Virus record (IMG/VR): IMGVR_UViG_3300034111_001103
Span: 62,001 to 126,000 of that record
From: a virus
DNA: 64,000 nt
Strand: one strand, 5' to 3'
This document shows, one piece after another, positions 36,889 to 45,962 of the stretch. The notes beneath the pieces are model-generated. The model saw nothing but the letters and a program-made list of their open reading frames with translations, made no database searches and was not told the DNA's origin. Position numbers and translations under genes: made by a program. Numbering within the stretch: the first letter of the stretch is position 1; each line of letters opens with the position of its first letter.

Positions 36889-37205
36889 TGGAAAGAAGTA
36901 ACACATTTTATAGAAAAATAGGAAGGAAATATGTAGAAACGATAGATTGTACTAATCTTGGAGAAGGATTATGGTTAATTACAAATAAACCTTCTAGTAA
37001 AGAAACAAATAACATACTTTATGCTGTAAAGACTCATGATATACAAAATGTAGGTAAATTTGCTGATTTTTATAATGCACATAAAGATAAATTACAAGAT
37101 TTAATAAAAGTAGAATATGATAAATTTTTTAATACTGACAAATCATTTAGTATTTCAGACCTGGTAAATTGTATTATTTCAGCTTTAAGTAAAGTAAAAG
37201 ATTAA
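36888..37205 (+). CDS. Hypothetical protein
   Basis: A 105-residue protein (MERSNTFYRKIGRKYVETID at its start) with a beta-rich first half and a helical end (VNCIISALSKVKD). It overlaps the end of the VWA gene by one base (TAATG). Function is unknown; it may be part of the MoxR-VWA unit. Confidence 0.6.
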   Translation: MERSNTFYRKIGRKYVETIDCTNLGEGLWLITNKPSSKETNNILYAVKTHDIQNVGKFADFYNAHKDKLQDLIKVEYDKFFNTDKSFSISDLVNCIISALSKVKD

Positions 37206-37209
37206 AAAT

Positions 37210-37389
37210 ATGAAAAAAATAATAATTTTAGATTTCAGTACAACAGAAGTACATGTATTTCCTTATGATGAAAATGTATGGGACAATGCAGAAGATTTTT
37301 TTGATAGTGATTATTGTATAGAAAAAGGAATAAAAGAAACAAATTGTCAATACATGGTTGTAGAGGATTTAAATATACAAATACATTAA
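37210..37389 (+). CDS. Small acidic protein
   Basis: A 59-residue protein that reads MKKIIILDFSTTEVHVFPYD, then an acidic part (DNAEDFFDSDYCIEKG) and TNCQYMVVEDLNIQIH. I recall this shape, with 'KIVILDFSTGEVHI' and a C-terminal 'CQWMITD', from many short Bacteroidota phage proteins of unknown function. It ends two bases before the next ATG. It is missed if the next gene is started at an earlier ATG. Confidence 0.7.
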   Translation: MKKIIILDFSTTEVHVFPYDENVWDNAEDFFDSDYCIEKGIKETNCQYMVVEDLNIQIH

Positions 37390-37391
37390 AT

Positions 37392-37907
37392 ATGATAACA
37401 CTTAATTATGATGATTGGTTTGAAAAGTATAAACCAATTAAAAATACAATAACAAAGAATTCCTCTTATGGTGGGACTATGTTTGAAACTTTTGGAGATG
37501 ATTTAGATTTTATTAAATCTCAACTTAATAATCAAATTTGGACATTATTATCTGTAGAAGATGAAGAATTTTGGATTATTCCAGGTTTTCATTGGGTTAA
37601 TAGAATGGGGTGTTTTGTTACAGAAATACCTTGGGAATTAAAAAACATACAAGTAAATGATAATGAAATGTGTACTATTGAAGAAGCTATTGAACATTGT
37701 ATAGTATTTGCAAGTAAAGAATTTGGTATAGAATTAAATTGGAATGATGTAAATAAACATTTTCAAAAAAACTTAGATATTACATTTAACAATGAAATGA
37801 CTATAGGTAGAGCTAAATATACTGCAATAGCTTATTATGAAGATAGTTTAAACAAAGAAATGAAAGAATTTGAAGATAAAATACATGATTATTACTCACA
37901 ATTATGA
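37392..37907 (+). CDS. Conserved phage protein
   Basis: A 171-residue protein starting MITLNYDDWFEKYKPIKN. This start is chosen over an ATG at 37314 because the latter lies inside the preceding gene and adds a basic stretch without pattern. The middle has VEDEEFWIIPGFHWVNRMG and VTEIPWELKNIQVND. The 'IIPGFHWVNRxG' and 'TxxPW' landmarks are common in Bacteroidota phage proteins. Function is unknown. The stop overlaps the helicase start (TTATGATGA). Confidence 0.7.
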   Translation: MITLNYDDWFEKYKPIKNTITKNSSYGGTMFETFGDDLDFIKSQLNNQIWTLLSVEDEEFWIIPGFHWVNRMGCFVTEIPWELKNIQVNDNEMCTIEEAIEHCIVFASKEFGIELNWNDVNKHFQKNLDITFNNEMTIGRAKYTAIAYYEDSLNKEMKEFEDKIHDYYSQL

Positions 37908-38992
37908 TGACTAAAAAAGATATAGTACAACAAGATATTAAAAAAACTATTATAGCTAATAACTTTAAAGGTATTGTGTTGGCAAGTATGAGGGTAGGAA
38001 AATGTAGAGTAATTTTAGAATCTATTAAAAAATTAGATATTGAAAATCCTAAAGTATTAATATTATATCCTTTTGTAGATATAAAAATCTCTTGGGAAGA
38101 TGAATGTAAAATTTTAAATTATTATCCTAATATTACTTATAGTACATTTATATCTATAGAAAAAGTAAAAGATTTAGATTTTGACATTATAATAGCAGAT
38201 GAGGCTCACAATCTTGTTGTAGAAACTCAATTACCTATTGTAAATCAATTGGTTAATAAAACTAAACACATTCTTTTAATTTCAGGTACTTATAACACAG
38301 AAACCTTAAATACATTAAAATTTAACACAGGATTAGATTTAATAGTTAATTATTCTACAGAACAAGCTATAAAAGATGAATTAATAATTGATTATCAAAT
38401 ATTTATACATCAATATGATTTAGATGCTACTACTATAAAAGAATTTGGTAAAAGTAAGAAATGGAAATCTACTGATTATAGAGAGTTAAAAAGATTAACA
38501 AATAAAATAGCTACTTCTCAATTTGAAAAAGAAAAGTTTTTTCATACTTTAAATAGGATGAGATTTATTAATTCTTGTGATTCTTTAGTAAATTGTGTAA
38601 ATAATTGGATTAAAAACAATCAAGATAAAAGATTTCTTTTGTTTACTGGAGATGAAAATGTAGGAAAAAGATATAATTTACCTATGTTTAATTCTAAATC
38701 TAAGGATAATAGTGTGTTAGAAGATTTTCAAAATGAAACTATAAATCAATTATGTCTTATAAGAAAAGGAAGTATAGGTAAAACATATAGAAACCTTAGA
38801 ATAATTCTTTTAACAGCTATTAATAGTAATGGAGAAAACCTTCAACAGCAAATTGGAAGATCACTTTTAGATGATACTGAAGATGCAGAAATACATATTT
38901 TTGTATCTTCAGAACCTTTTCAGCAAAAGTGGTTAATGTCAAGTTTGCAAAACATTCCTAAAAATAAAATAAAATATATAAATGAACAATAA
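37904..38992 (+). CDS. SF2 DNA helicase
   Basis: The 362-residue protein has motif I GIVLASMRVGKCRVI (~22-36), motif II IIIADEAHN (~97-105, DEAH), motif III LLISGTYNTE (~125-134) and a C-terminal domain with FLLFTGDENV, GKTYRNLRIILLTAI and QQIGRSLLDD (motif VI with an arginine finger). The Walker A lysine is kept. This is an SNF2/DEAD-like superfamily 2 helicase. It likely unwinds DNA or remodels it during replication or recombination. It is small for the class; no accessory domains are seen. Adjacent genes are small and of unknown function. Confidence 0.85.
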   Translation: MMTKKDIVQQDIKKTIIANNFKGIVLASMRVGKCRVILESIKKLDIENPKVLILYPFVDIKISWEDECKILNYYPNITYSTFISIEKVKDLDFDIIIADEAHNLVVETQLPIVNQLVNKTKHILLISGTYNTETLNTLKFNTGLDLIVNYSTEQAIKDELIIDYQIFIHQYDLDATTIKEFGKSKKWKSTDYRELKRLTNKIATSQFEKEKFFHTLNRMRFINSCDSLVNCVNNWIKNNQDKRFLLFTGDENVGKRYNLPMFNSKSKDNSVLEDFQNETINQLCLIRKGSIGKTYRNLRIILLTAINSNGENLQQQIGRSLLDDTEDAEIHIFVSSEPFQQKWLMSSLQNIPKNKIKYINEQ

Positions 38993-39203
38993 AATAATAT
39001 TAATAGAAAGTCAACCTTCATTAACTATAAACTATTATCCTGGAAGTATAACATTAGAAGGTAAAGATTTTTACTTTGAAGTAAGAGAAGAAAGTGATGG
39101 ATTAGGATTTTTTGAAATTGTAGTTGTTTGGGCAGATCAAAAACCTATAAATTCTACAGAAATAGAAAGTGAAATAATAGAAATATTTACAAAAGGAAGA
39201 TAA
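38982..39203 (+). CDS. Small beta-rich protein
   Basis: A 73-residue protein (MNNKIILIESQPSLTINYYP at its start, FFEIVVVWADQKPINSTE further on). Its function is unknown. It overlaps the helicase end by 11 bases and its stop abuts the next start (TAATGG), so it is translated in a chain. Confidence 0.6.
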   Translation: MNNKIILIESQPSLTINYYPGSITLEGKDFYFEVREESDGLGFFEIVVVWADQKPINSTEIESEIIEIFTKGR

Positions 39204-39451
39204 TGGGAGAAAATAAAGCATATATCAATCTATTACAATCTATAGATTGGACAGATTATACAAAAGCACAAGCAGGTTATGTAGATTTATGTATTGTGTT
39301 GAGAATAGAACTAGAAAAGATTAAAGATTCTTTTTTAATGGAAGGTAAACCTAAAGAAGAAAAATTTATAAATACTTTAGAACAAGTAATGTCATTATTA
39401 TCTTTGTTAGATGAAGAAAAATTAGATAAAGTATTAGCAAATGATATATAA
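39203..39451 (+). CDS. Small helical protein
   Basis: An 82-residue helical protein (MGENKAYINLLQSIDWTDYT at its start, FINTLEQVMSLLSLLDEEKL towards the end). Function unknown. It overlaps the RusA-like gene by 11 bases and may assist it. Confidence 0.6.
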   Translation: MGENKAYINLLQSIDWTDYTKAQAGYVDLCIVLRIELEKIKDSFLMEGKPKEEKFINTLEQVMSLLSLLDEEKLDKVLANDI

Positions 39452-40115
39452 AAAATATACTATAGAAATACCTAACTATATAACCCATATTGAATTATCT
39501 AAAGCTAGAAGACCTAAATATTATAAAGTTACAGAAGAAGATAAAATACCTAAGAAACATAAAAAATTAGGTATTACTTATGATAAAAAAGGTATGGCTT
39601 TAGATAGTAATGGAGAGAAAATAGTTAAAAATACTAGAGTAGCAGGTACACCTAAATTATGGAAGATTAATTCCCAGGATTTATATTCTGGGAATCTTCA
39701 TCATCATTCTAGAGCTAAAATAATGGTAGAATTACATAAATACTTTGTAGATGTAGTGACTAAAAATTTACTTAAATCTTTGAAAGACAATAAAATAGAA
39801 CTAGAAGAAGGACAAAAATTAGCTTTCTACTATACTTTTGAAGGTTCTTTAAGTAAAAATAAAAGTGATTTAGGAAACAAAGCTTATCTTTATGATAAAG
39901 CTTTTCAAGATACTATTACTCAAAGAGATCTTTCTAATACTAAACAACAAAATGTACATAAAATACCTATAATACAAGATGATTCTTTAGGTTATGTATA
40001 TAACATTAACTTCAACTTTATAGAGAAAGAAGAAGAAAAATTAATTATTAATATCTATATTTGTGATAAAGAATTTAATATTACAGATTTAATAGATAAA
40101 ACATTTAAATTATGA
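39441..40115 (+). CDS. Possible RusA-like Holliday junction resolvase
   Basis: A 224-residue protein. Residues ~130-185 show NKSDLGNKAYLYDKAFQDTI and IPIIQDDSLGYVYNINFNF. This resembles the RusA arrangement D-x-x-N-x-x-K-x-x-x-D followed by a D-D pair before a beta strand. The N-terminal 90 residues (ARRPKYYKVTEEDKIPKKHK) are basic and extra. Its place between a helicase and the DNA polymerase suits a junction-resolving role. The match is by eye and not complete, so I hold it as likely but unproven. Confidence 0.55.
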   Translation: MIYKKYTIEIPNYITHIELSKARRPKYYKVTEEDKIPKKHKKLGITYDKKGMALDSNGEKIVKNTRVAGTPKLWKINSQDLYSGNLHHHSRAKIMVELHKYFVDVVTKNLLKSLKDNKIELEEGQKLAFYYTFEGSLSKNKSDLGNKAYLYDKAFQDTITQRDLSNTKQQNVHKIPIIQDDSLGYVYNINFNFIEKEEEKLIINIYICDKEFNITDLIDKTFKL

Positions 40116-40270
40116 ATAAATTAAAAAAATTACTTAAAGAAAACTTTGGAGATTTATGTTATTTAGGAGAAAACGAAACTATAATATACTATAAAGAAGG
40201 TATAGATTTAAAGGAACTTTCTAAAGTAATTAAAGGTTATAATGTAGGTATACAATTAAATTTATTATAA
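40112..40270 (+). CDS. Tiny hypothetical protein
   Basis: A 52-residue protein (MNKLKKLLKENFGDLCYLGE at its start). It overlaps the previous gene by four bases (ATGA) and ends four bases before the DNA polymerase start. Position and coupling support it; function is unknown. Confidence 0.5.
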   Translation: MNKLKKLLKENFGDLCYLGENETIIYYKEGIDLKELSKVIKGYNVGIQLNLL

Positions 40271-40274
40271 GTAA

Positions 40275-42290
40275 ATGGCAAATTATATTATCACAAAAGA
40301 CCAGAATTTTTTTCAGAAAATAGGAGATTATAATTATTGTAATCTTGAAGATATGATACTACCTGATACTATTGCATATGATAGTGAAACTACTTCATTA
40401 AAACCTATATTAGGAAATATATTTGCTACACAAATAGGTACAGGAGAAAATAATTATCTTATACATTGTTATGATAATAATTATGAACCTAAAGATGTAA
40501 TACCTTATTTAGAGGGTAAAACATTAATAGGTCATAATTTATTATTTGATTTAGGATTTTTATATAAATATGGGTTTTATCCTACCAGTACTAAAGATAC
40601 TTTTATAGCTTCTAAGTTATTATATAATGGTATTATGGAATATAGACATGATTTTGGTGCTGTATTTTATAGAGAATTAGGTATTATTTATGATAAAACA
40701 GAGCAAAAAAATATACATTCTGTTAAATTATCAACTCAAACAAGTATTCAATATTGTTTCAATGATGTAGATAGATTAATAGAATTACATAATTTTTTGG
40801 AAAATAAACTTTATCAACAAGGCTATAAAGAAACATATGATTTACATTGTAAACATATTCAAGCTTTAGCTTATATAGAACAATGTGGCGTTCCTTTATC
40901 TGAAAAAGCTTGGTTATCTAAAGTAGAAAAAGATAAAGAAGTTAAAAAAGAAAAAGAATTACAAGTTATTGAATATATTTATAATAACTTACCTCAATTT
41001 AGAGATAATCAAATAGATATGTTTGATACTTCTAAAAGATTAAAAATATCTATATCTTCAGCTAAACAAATGATTGATGTGTTTAAAGAACTAAAAATTA
41101 ATATAATTACTTCTGAAGGAAAAGAAAGTATAGGAGAGGATATTATTAATAAATCATCTCATGAATTTGTTAAAATATGGTTAGAATATCAATCTGCTTC
41201 TCATGATGTATCTACTTTTGGTCAAAATATATTAGATAAAGTAATACAAGGAAGAATTTACAGCACCTATAATCCTATTTTAGATACTGCTAGGATTTCT
41301 ACCAGAAGAGGAGATATTAATACACTTAATCTTCCTGCTAATCAAAGAACTAGAGAATGTATAGAAGCTAAAGAAGGTTTTCAAATGATTGTATCTGATT
41401 ATGCTGGACAAGAAAATATAGTAGGTGCTGACATATCTGGAGATGAAATGATGATAGCTTCTGTAGTACAAGATTTAGATTTACATTGTGCTTTTGCTAG
41501 AGTATTATATCCTGAAGAATTACAAGATTTAAGTGATGAAGAGATTATTAAAGACCATAAATCTAAAAGAAACTCAGCTAAAGCTCCAAGATTTTTATTT
41601 GCTTATGGTGGTAATGCATTTACTTTACATCAAAATGAAGGCATTCCTATAGAAAGAGCACAACAAATAGAAAATTCTTTTAAAGAATTACATTCAGGTT
41701 TATATGAAACAGGTAATAAAAAATTACAAGAAGCTACTAAATTAGGATATATTGAATCTGCTTTAGGATTTAAATTACATTTACCTTATTATAAAGAATA
41801 TAAAGAATTAGAAACTAAAATACAAGCTATTACTAAAGATAATTGGGATTTATATAAAATAGGTAAAAAAGAGTATAAAGCTCAATTTAAAGCTAAAGAG
41901 GATAAAAAAGAATATACTATTTTAAATCAAATAGCTTATAATTATTATTATAATAATAAAAGTAAAATATCTAAATTTTTTAAACTAAAATCTCAATATA
42001 TGAGATTATGTTTAAATAATCCTGTACAAGCTACTTCTGCTCATCAAACCAAACAAGCTACTATAGCTTTATTTAATTTTATTAAAAAAAATAATCATAT
42101 AGGTAAAGCTAAAATAGTATTAGTAGTTCATGATGAAATAGTTATGGAAGTAGAAGATAATTTAACAGAATTATATAAACAAAAATTAGGAGAAATTATG
42201 GTTACAGAGGGTAATAAATTTATTAAAAACCCTATATTAACCATAAAAGCAGATGCAAATGTTGGTAAAAACTGGTATTTAGCTAAATAG
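40275..42290 (+). CDS. Family A DNA polymerase with 3'-5' exonuclease domain
   Basis: The 671-residue protein has the exonuclease I motif AYDSETT (~34-40) with D-x-E, exo II HNLLFDLGFLYK (~90) and a C-terminal exo III region YCFNDVDRL (~160). Polymerase motif A is IVSDYAGQENIVG (~372-384, D present), motif B KAPRFLFAYGGNAF (~435-448) with K, F and YG, and motif C VVHDEIVMEV (~615-624). It is therefore a full proofreading replicative Pol I type enzyme like T7 Gp5. It is the main replicase here. The usual DYSQIELR has the variant DYAGQENI. Confidence 0.94.
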   Translation: MANYIITKDQNFFQKIGDYNYCNLEDMILPDTIAYDSETTSLKPILGNIFATQIGTGENNYLIHCYDNNYEPKDVIPYLEGKTLIGHNLLFDLGFLYKYGFYPTSTKDTFIASKLLYNGIMEYRHDFGAVFYRELGIIYDKTEQKNIHSVKLSTQTSIQYCFNDVDRLIELHNFLENKLYQQGYKETYDLHCKHIQALAYIEQCGVPLSEKAWLSKVEKDKEVKKEKELQVIEYIYNNLPQFRDNQIDMFDTSKRLKISISSAKQMIDVFKELKINIITSEGKESIGEDIINKSSHEFVKIWLEYQSASHDVSTFGQNILDKVIQGRIYSTYNPILDTARISTRRGDINTLNLPANQRTRECIEAKEGFQMIVSDYAGQENIVGADISGDEMMIASVVQDLDLHCAFARVLYPEELQDLSDEEIIKDHKSKRNSAKAPRFLFAYGGNAFTLHQNEGIPIERAQQIENSFKELHSGLYETGNKKLQEATKLGYIESALGFKLHLPYYKEYKELETKIQAITKDNWDLYKIGKKEYKAQFKAKEDKKEYTILNQIAYNYYYNNKSKISKFFKLKSQYMRLCLNNPVQATSAHQTKQATIALFNFIKKNNHIGKAKIVLVVHDEIVMEVEDNLTELYKQKLGEIMVTEGNKFIKNPILTIKADANVGKNWYLAK

Positions 42291-42312
42291 ATAAAAACAA
42301 ACAAATATAATT

Positions 42313-43089
42313 ATGGCAAAAATAGAAATGGATATATCAGAATATGATATAATGAGAGAAAATAAGACATTGTTAGAGAAGTCTTTAGAAAATGAAAGAT
42401 TGTTACAGAAAGATATTGAAAAACTACAAGAAGAAAAAATAAAAGCATTAGAAGATGCTAAAATGAAAGTAGTTAAAATTACAAAAACTGAAAAAAGAGA
42501 AGTTTTATATAATCATTGTGATGAATATAGTGCTTATCAAAAATTATGTACTTTTTTAGGTTTAAATGTGAAAGATAATACACATTTTTTAAGAAGTAGA
42601 GTACATTATCAAGATTTAATAGAGACTTTTTTTGTTAAAAATGAATATTTTACTCCTACTACAGAAGAAATAACTTTACATGGTTTAGATGAAATTAAAG
42701 TTGAAATTAGAGAAAATCTTAGGAAGGAATTGAATAAAGAAATTCAAAACAAATTAGACAAAGCAGAAAAAACTCTATTAGAACATACTAAACTATTAGA
42801 ATCTAATCAAAAATTAATGTCTGATAATGCTGATTTATTTAAATATAATGAAAGTTTGTTAAAAGAAAGACAAAAATTACAATCTCAATTAGAAATTCAA
42901 AAAGAAACTATAACTAAAGAATTGACAGAATCTATTACTAAAGAAGAGTATAAAAAAGTAGAAAAAGAAATAACTGAAGGTCAAATAGCTATTAAAATAG
43001 TTAGTAAGATAAAAGAGATATTAGGGGATGGTTATAGATTATTTAATAAATCTGATTTATTAGATAAAATTATAAATTTAACAAAATAA
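42313..43089 (+). CDS. Long coiled-coil protein
   Basis: A 258-residue protein with coiled coil at ~15-55 (ENERLLQKDIEKLQEEKIKA) and ~135-220 (EIQNKLDKAEKTLLEHTKLL and beyond). The middle has YNHCDEYSAYQKLCTFLG and a VHYQDLIETFFVK segment. No enzymatic motif. It lies between the polymerase and a likely ssDNA-binding protein, so a role in organising the replisome is a fair guess. Confidence 0.6.
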   Translation: MAKIEMDISEYDIMRENKTLLEKSLENERLLQKDIEKLQEEKIKALEDAKMKVVKITKTEKREVLYNHCDEYSAYQKLCTFLGLNVKDNTHFLRSRVHYQDLIETFFVKNEYFTPTTEEITLHGLDEIKVEIRENLRKELNKEIQNKLDKAEKTLLEHTKLLESNQKLMSDNADLFKYNESLLKERQKLQSQLEIQKETITKELTESITKEEYKKVEKEITEGQIAIKIVSKIKEILGDGYRLFNKSDLLDKIINLTK

Positions 43090-43159
43090 AATTTTTATAT
43101 TCACTATATTATATTATATTTACACATTATTAAACAAAAAAAAATTAAATTAAAAAAGT

Positions 43160-44143
43160 ATGAATTTACCACAAAGAGAACAGACAAACACAGAAAAGAA
43201 ATTATATGTAGGGTATGGAGAATCTACATTAGTAGGAATTAATCCTACAAAAGAAGAACTTATGACATTATTAGGCATAGATAATGAAGAAACTATTGCT
43301 AAATTTAAAGATCCTGAATATACAGGAGAAACTACAGAAGGAGATAAATACTTCAGATTAGCTTTTTATGTTAGAAATACAAGAACAGAACAAATAGATC
43401 AATTGAGTTTTCAAGTAACAGACAAAGAAAGAGTATCTAAAGAAGGTAAACCAGAATGGGTTAATCAATTGGGAGCTAATCAATGGGCTATAACAGAAGA
43501 TGAATTATGGGATAATTTTAAATCTTTTAGTAAAGTATTAAGTTGGAAAAATGTAGATGGTAGTGTTACAGAAAAATATAATGCTGGAGCTAAACCAGAA
43601 AAAGTAGATAATTTAGGAGATAAAGTATTTAGAAAAGCTTTAGAAGGAGAAGTTGCTGTATATAGCTTTATGATTAATATGTTTAATTTAGATATATATA
43701 GTCAAGATTTAAATCTTTTATTAGATATACCTACTATGCTAAAAGGAAACTTTAAATCACTAAGAAAGACTCTAATGGACATCAGATTTGATGTTAGTGG
43801 AAATGAAAAAACTGTAGTATGTTCTTATGGAGTTAAGTTGAAAGATGATGGAACTCCTGTACAAACTGTTTATAACAGAGCATTTTTACCTGGATATATG
43901 TTTAAAAATGTAAAAGCTTATAATCTAGACCCTACTAAATTAGCTTCTTTAGTACAAGTTAAAGAAGCTAAATCTAGAAAAATTACTCCAGTAGAAACAT
44001 TTTTAATAGACACTATGGATGAAATAAATGGATTTAGAAAAAGTAGCTATTTCTTACCACAGGAAATAGATATTTATGACTCTTCAAAAAACTTTTTAGC
44101 TTCTGGAGCAGTTGTAGCTAGTAGTACAAGTGATGATTATTAG
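43160..44143 (+). CDS. Possible ssDNA-binding protein of crAss-like type
   Basis: A 327-residue protein. The central part is rich in strands (DKYFRLAFYVRNTRTEQID, VVCSYGVKLKDDGTPVQTVY) and the last residues are SSTSDDY, an acidic and flexible tail as in single-stranded-DNA-binding proteins. It has its own transcript with a strong terminator after it and an AT-rich promoter-like stretch before it, as expected for an abundant protein. It lies between the polymerase and the replicative helicase. The identity as an SSB is inferred from this and not from a motif. Confidence 0.55.
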   Translation: MNLPQREQTNTEKKLYVGYGESTLVGINPTKEELMTLLGIDNEETIAKFKDPEYTGETTEGDKYFRLAFYVRNTRTEQIDQLSFQVTDKERVSKEGKPEWVNQLGANQWAITEDELWDNFKSFSKVLSWKNVDGSVTEKYNAGAKPEKVDNLGDKVFRKALEGEVAVYSFMINMFNLDIYSQDLNLLLDIPTMLKGNFKSLRKTLMDIRFDVSGNEKTVVCSYGVKLKDDGTPVQTVYNRAFLPGYMFKNVKAYNLDPTKLASLVQVKEAKSRKITPVETFLIDTMDEINGFRKSSYFLPQEIDIYDSSKNFLASGAVVASSTSDDY

Positions 44144-44167
44144 TAAATAAATTATATTAAGTCTTAG

Positions 44168-44206
44168 ACCCTCTTATATAATTTAAAAAGTATAAGAGGG
44201 TTTTTT
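44168..44206 (+). terminator. Strong intrinsic terminator
   Basis: ACCCTCTTATA (44168-44178) pairs perfectly with TATAAGAGGGT (44191-44201), followed by TTTTT. It ends the unit of the possible ssDNA-binding protein. Confidence 0.92.
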
Positions 44207-44235
44207 AATAATTATAATTAAAAAAAAACAAAACT

Positions 44236-44829
44236 ATGTACAACTTAGAAACTTTATTAAAAATAAAAGAACTAGGTTTATCTGTAAGGTATTATCTTCT
44301 ATTAAAATTAGTAGAAGATAATGCTCTTTTTAACTTTAGAGAAGAATATTTAGATATTATAGTAGGTATGAAAACTGAAGGTTTTCTAACAAATACTGAA
44401 GAATTAACTACTAAAGGTTATGAAATTTTAAAGGAAATAGAAGGTAAAAATGATACAAAAGGTATTAATTATCCTCTTTTACATAAAAAACTTCAAGATG
44501 AATTGTTTAAACTTACAGGAGAAAGACAATATAGAGTAGATGGTAAATATTCTTTTTTTCCAAATTTAAAAGATTTCACAGATAAACTTAAAAAAGTAGT
44601 TCTAAAATATAAACTAAAAGACTACAATAAAATAGAAACTATACTCTTAAATCACATAAGAAAAGCTGTAAAAGCTAATTTTAAATATATTCCTCTCTTA
44701 GGATACTATATAAGTAAAGATAGTAAGAGTATGTTAGTAGATGATTATGAGAATTATGATGGAAAAGAAAATACAACTATTCAAGCTAATCACAATACAA
44801 GTACACCAATAAACACATTTGATATATAA
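44236..44829 (+). CDS. Winged-helix-like protein before the helicase
   Basis: A 197-residue protein. Residues ~1-60 (YNLETLLKIKELGLSVRYYL, then EGFLTNTEELTTKGYEIL) look like a winged helix: helices and then a Leu-Thr-x-x-G-x-x-hydrophobic ending typical of that fold. The C-terminal tail is disordered (TTIQANHNTSTPINTF). It overlaps the DnaB-like helicase gene by one base. A helicase loader or an origin-binding role is plausible, but not shown. Confidence 0.6.
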   Translation: MYNLETLLKIKELGLSVRYYLLLKLVEDNALFNFREEYLDIIVGMKTEGFLTNTEELTTKGYEILKEIEGKNDTKGINYPLLHKKLQDELFKLTGERQYRVDGKYSFFPNLKDFTDKLKKVVLKYKLKDYNKIETILLNHIRKAVKANFKYIPLLGYYISKDSKSMLVDDYENYDGKENTTIQANHNTSTPINTFDI

Positions 44830-45962
44830 TGATAGATTATTTTGATGATTTAGAGAAAGAAATAACAGAAGGATTAAATAAAGAACTTATTTCAATGGGT
44901 TTTGATAGATTAAATTATCATATAGGGTTAAGAAAAGCTACTTATTACCTAATAGGAGGTTTTACAGGTTCAGGAAAAACTACATTTTTAGATGATGCTT
45001 TTGTATTAAATCCTTATGAGTTTGTTTTATCTCCTAAAAATACTAAAGGATTGAAGTTAAAAATCTTCTATTTTTCTATGGAAAGAAGAAAAAACTACAA
45101 AATAGCTAAATGGATAAGTAGAAAAATATTTACTGATACAGGTCAAATTATATCTGTAAATAAGATTTTAGGTTGGGTTTCTAAAGAAAATAAATTAACT
45201 GCTGAAGAACTAGAAATAGTAAAATCTTACAAAGATTATATAAATACTATGTTAAATAATGTAGTTACTATTATAGAAAATCCTCAAAATCCTATGGGTA
45301 TTAAAAAAACTATAGATGCTTATGCTGAAGCTAATGGTAAAAAAGTAAAAATAGATGAACATAATTATAAATATATCCCTAATGACCCTAATGAGCATGT
45401 TATAGTAATTTATGACCATATTGGTTTACAAAAGAAAGAAACCAGAAGTTATCCTAATGGAGATAAAGTTAGATTATCCTCTAAAAAAGAAATTATAGAT
45501 CAATCTTCAGAAGATGCTAGAAAATTTAGAGATGTTTATGGTTATACTATAGTAAAAATATCTCAATTTAACAGAGATATATCTAACCCTATAAGATTAA
45601 AAAATGGAGATGTAGAACCTATGTTAGAGGACTTTAAAGATTCTGCATCAACACAAGAAGATAGTGAGGTATGTATAGCTTTATTTGATCCAATGAGATA
45701 TAAAATACCTGACCCTATTGGTTATAATTTAGAAAAATTAAGAAACTCTTATGGTAATAAAATGTATAGAAGTATTAAAATATTAAAGAATAGTTATGGC
45801 TCAGATGATGTCAGAATTGGACTTGCCTTTAATCCAGTAGTGGGAATCTTCAAAGAAATGCCTAAAGTTCAAGATACTACTGAAGAAACTTATAAATCTA
45901 TTATAGATAATACTTACTTTACACAAAGAAAATTAACACCTTTAAAAGAATTAAAACTATAA
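44829..45962 (+). CDS. DnaB-like replicative helicase
   Basis: The 377-residue protein has Walker A YLIGGFTGSGKTTFLD (~40-55), a KIFYFSMERRKNYKIAKW segment like DnaB motif H1a, Walker B VIVIYDHIGL (~194-203), and the QFNRDI region (~240, like SQLNR). It continues DSASTQEDSEVCIALF and a basic C-terminus. It is the RecA-like C-terminal domain of DnaB and lacks the N-terminal DnaG-interaction domain. It would unwind DNA ahead of the phage polymerase. The Arg finger is probably R in KNSYGSDDVRIG. It overlaps the next gene by one base. Confidence 0.88.
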   Translation: MIDYFDDLEKEITEGLNKELISMGFDRLNYHIGLRKATYYLIGGFTGSGKTTFLDDAFVLNPYEFVLSPKNTKGLKLKIFYFSMERRKNYKIAKWISRKIFTDTGQIISVNKILGWVSKENKLTAEELEIVKSYKDYINTMLNNVVTIIENPQNPMGIKKTIDAYAEANGKKVKIDEHNYKYIPNDPNEHVIVIYDHIGLQKKETRSYPNGDKVRLSSKKEIIDQSSEDARKFRDVYGYTIVKISQFNRDISNPIRLKNGDVEPMLEDFKDSASTQEDSEVCIALFDPMRYKIPDPIGYNLEKLRNSYGNKMYRSIKILKNSYGSDDVRIGLAFNPVVGIFKEMPKVQDTTEETYKSIIDNTYFTQRKLTPLKELKL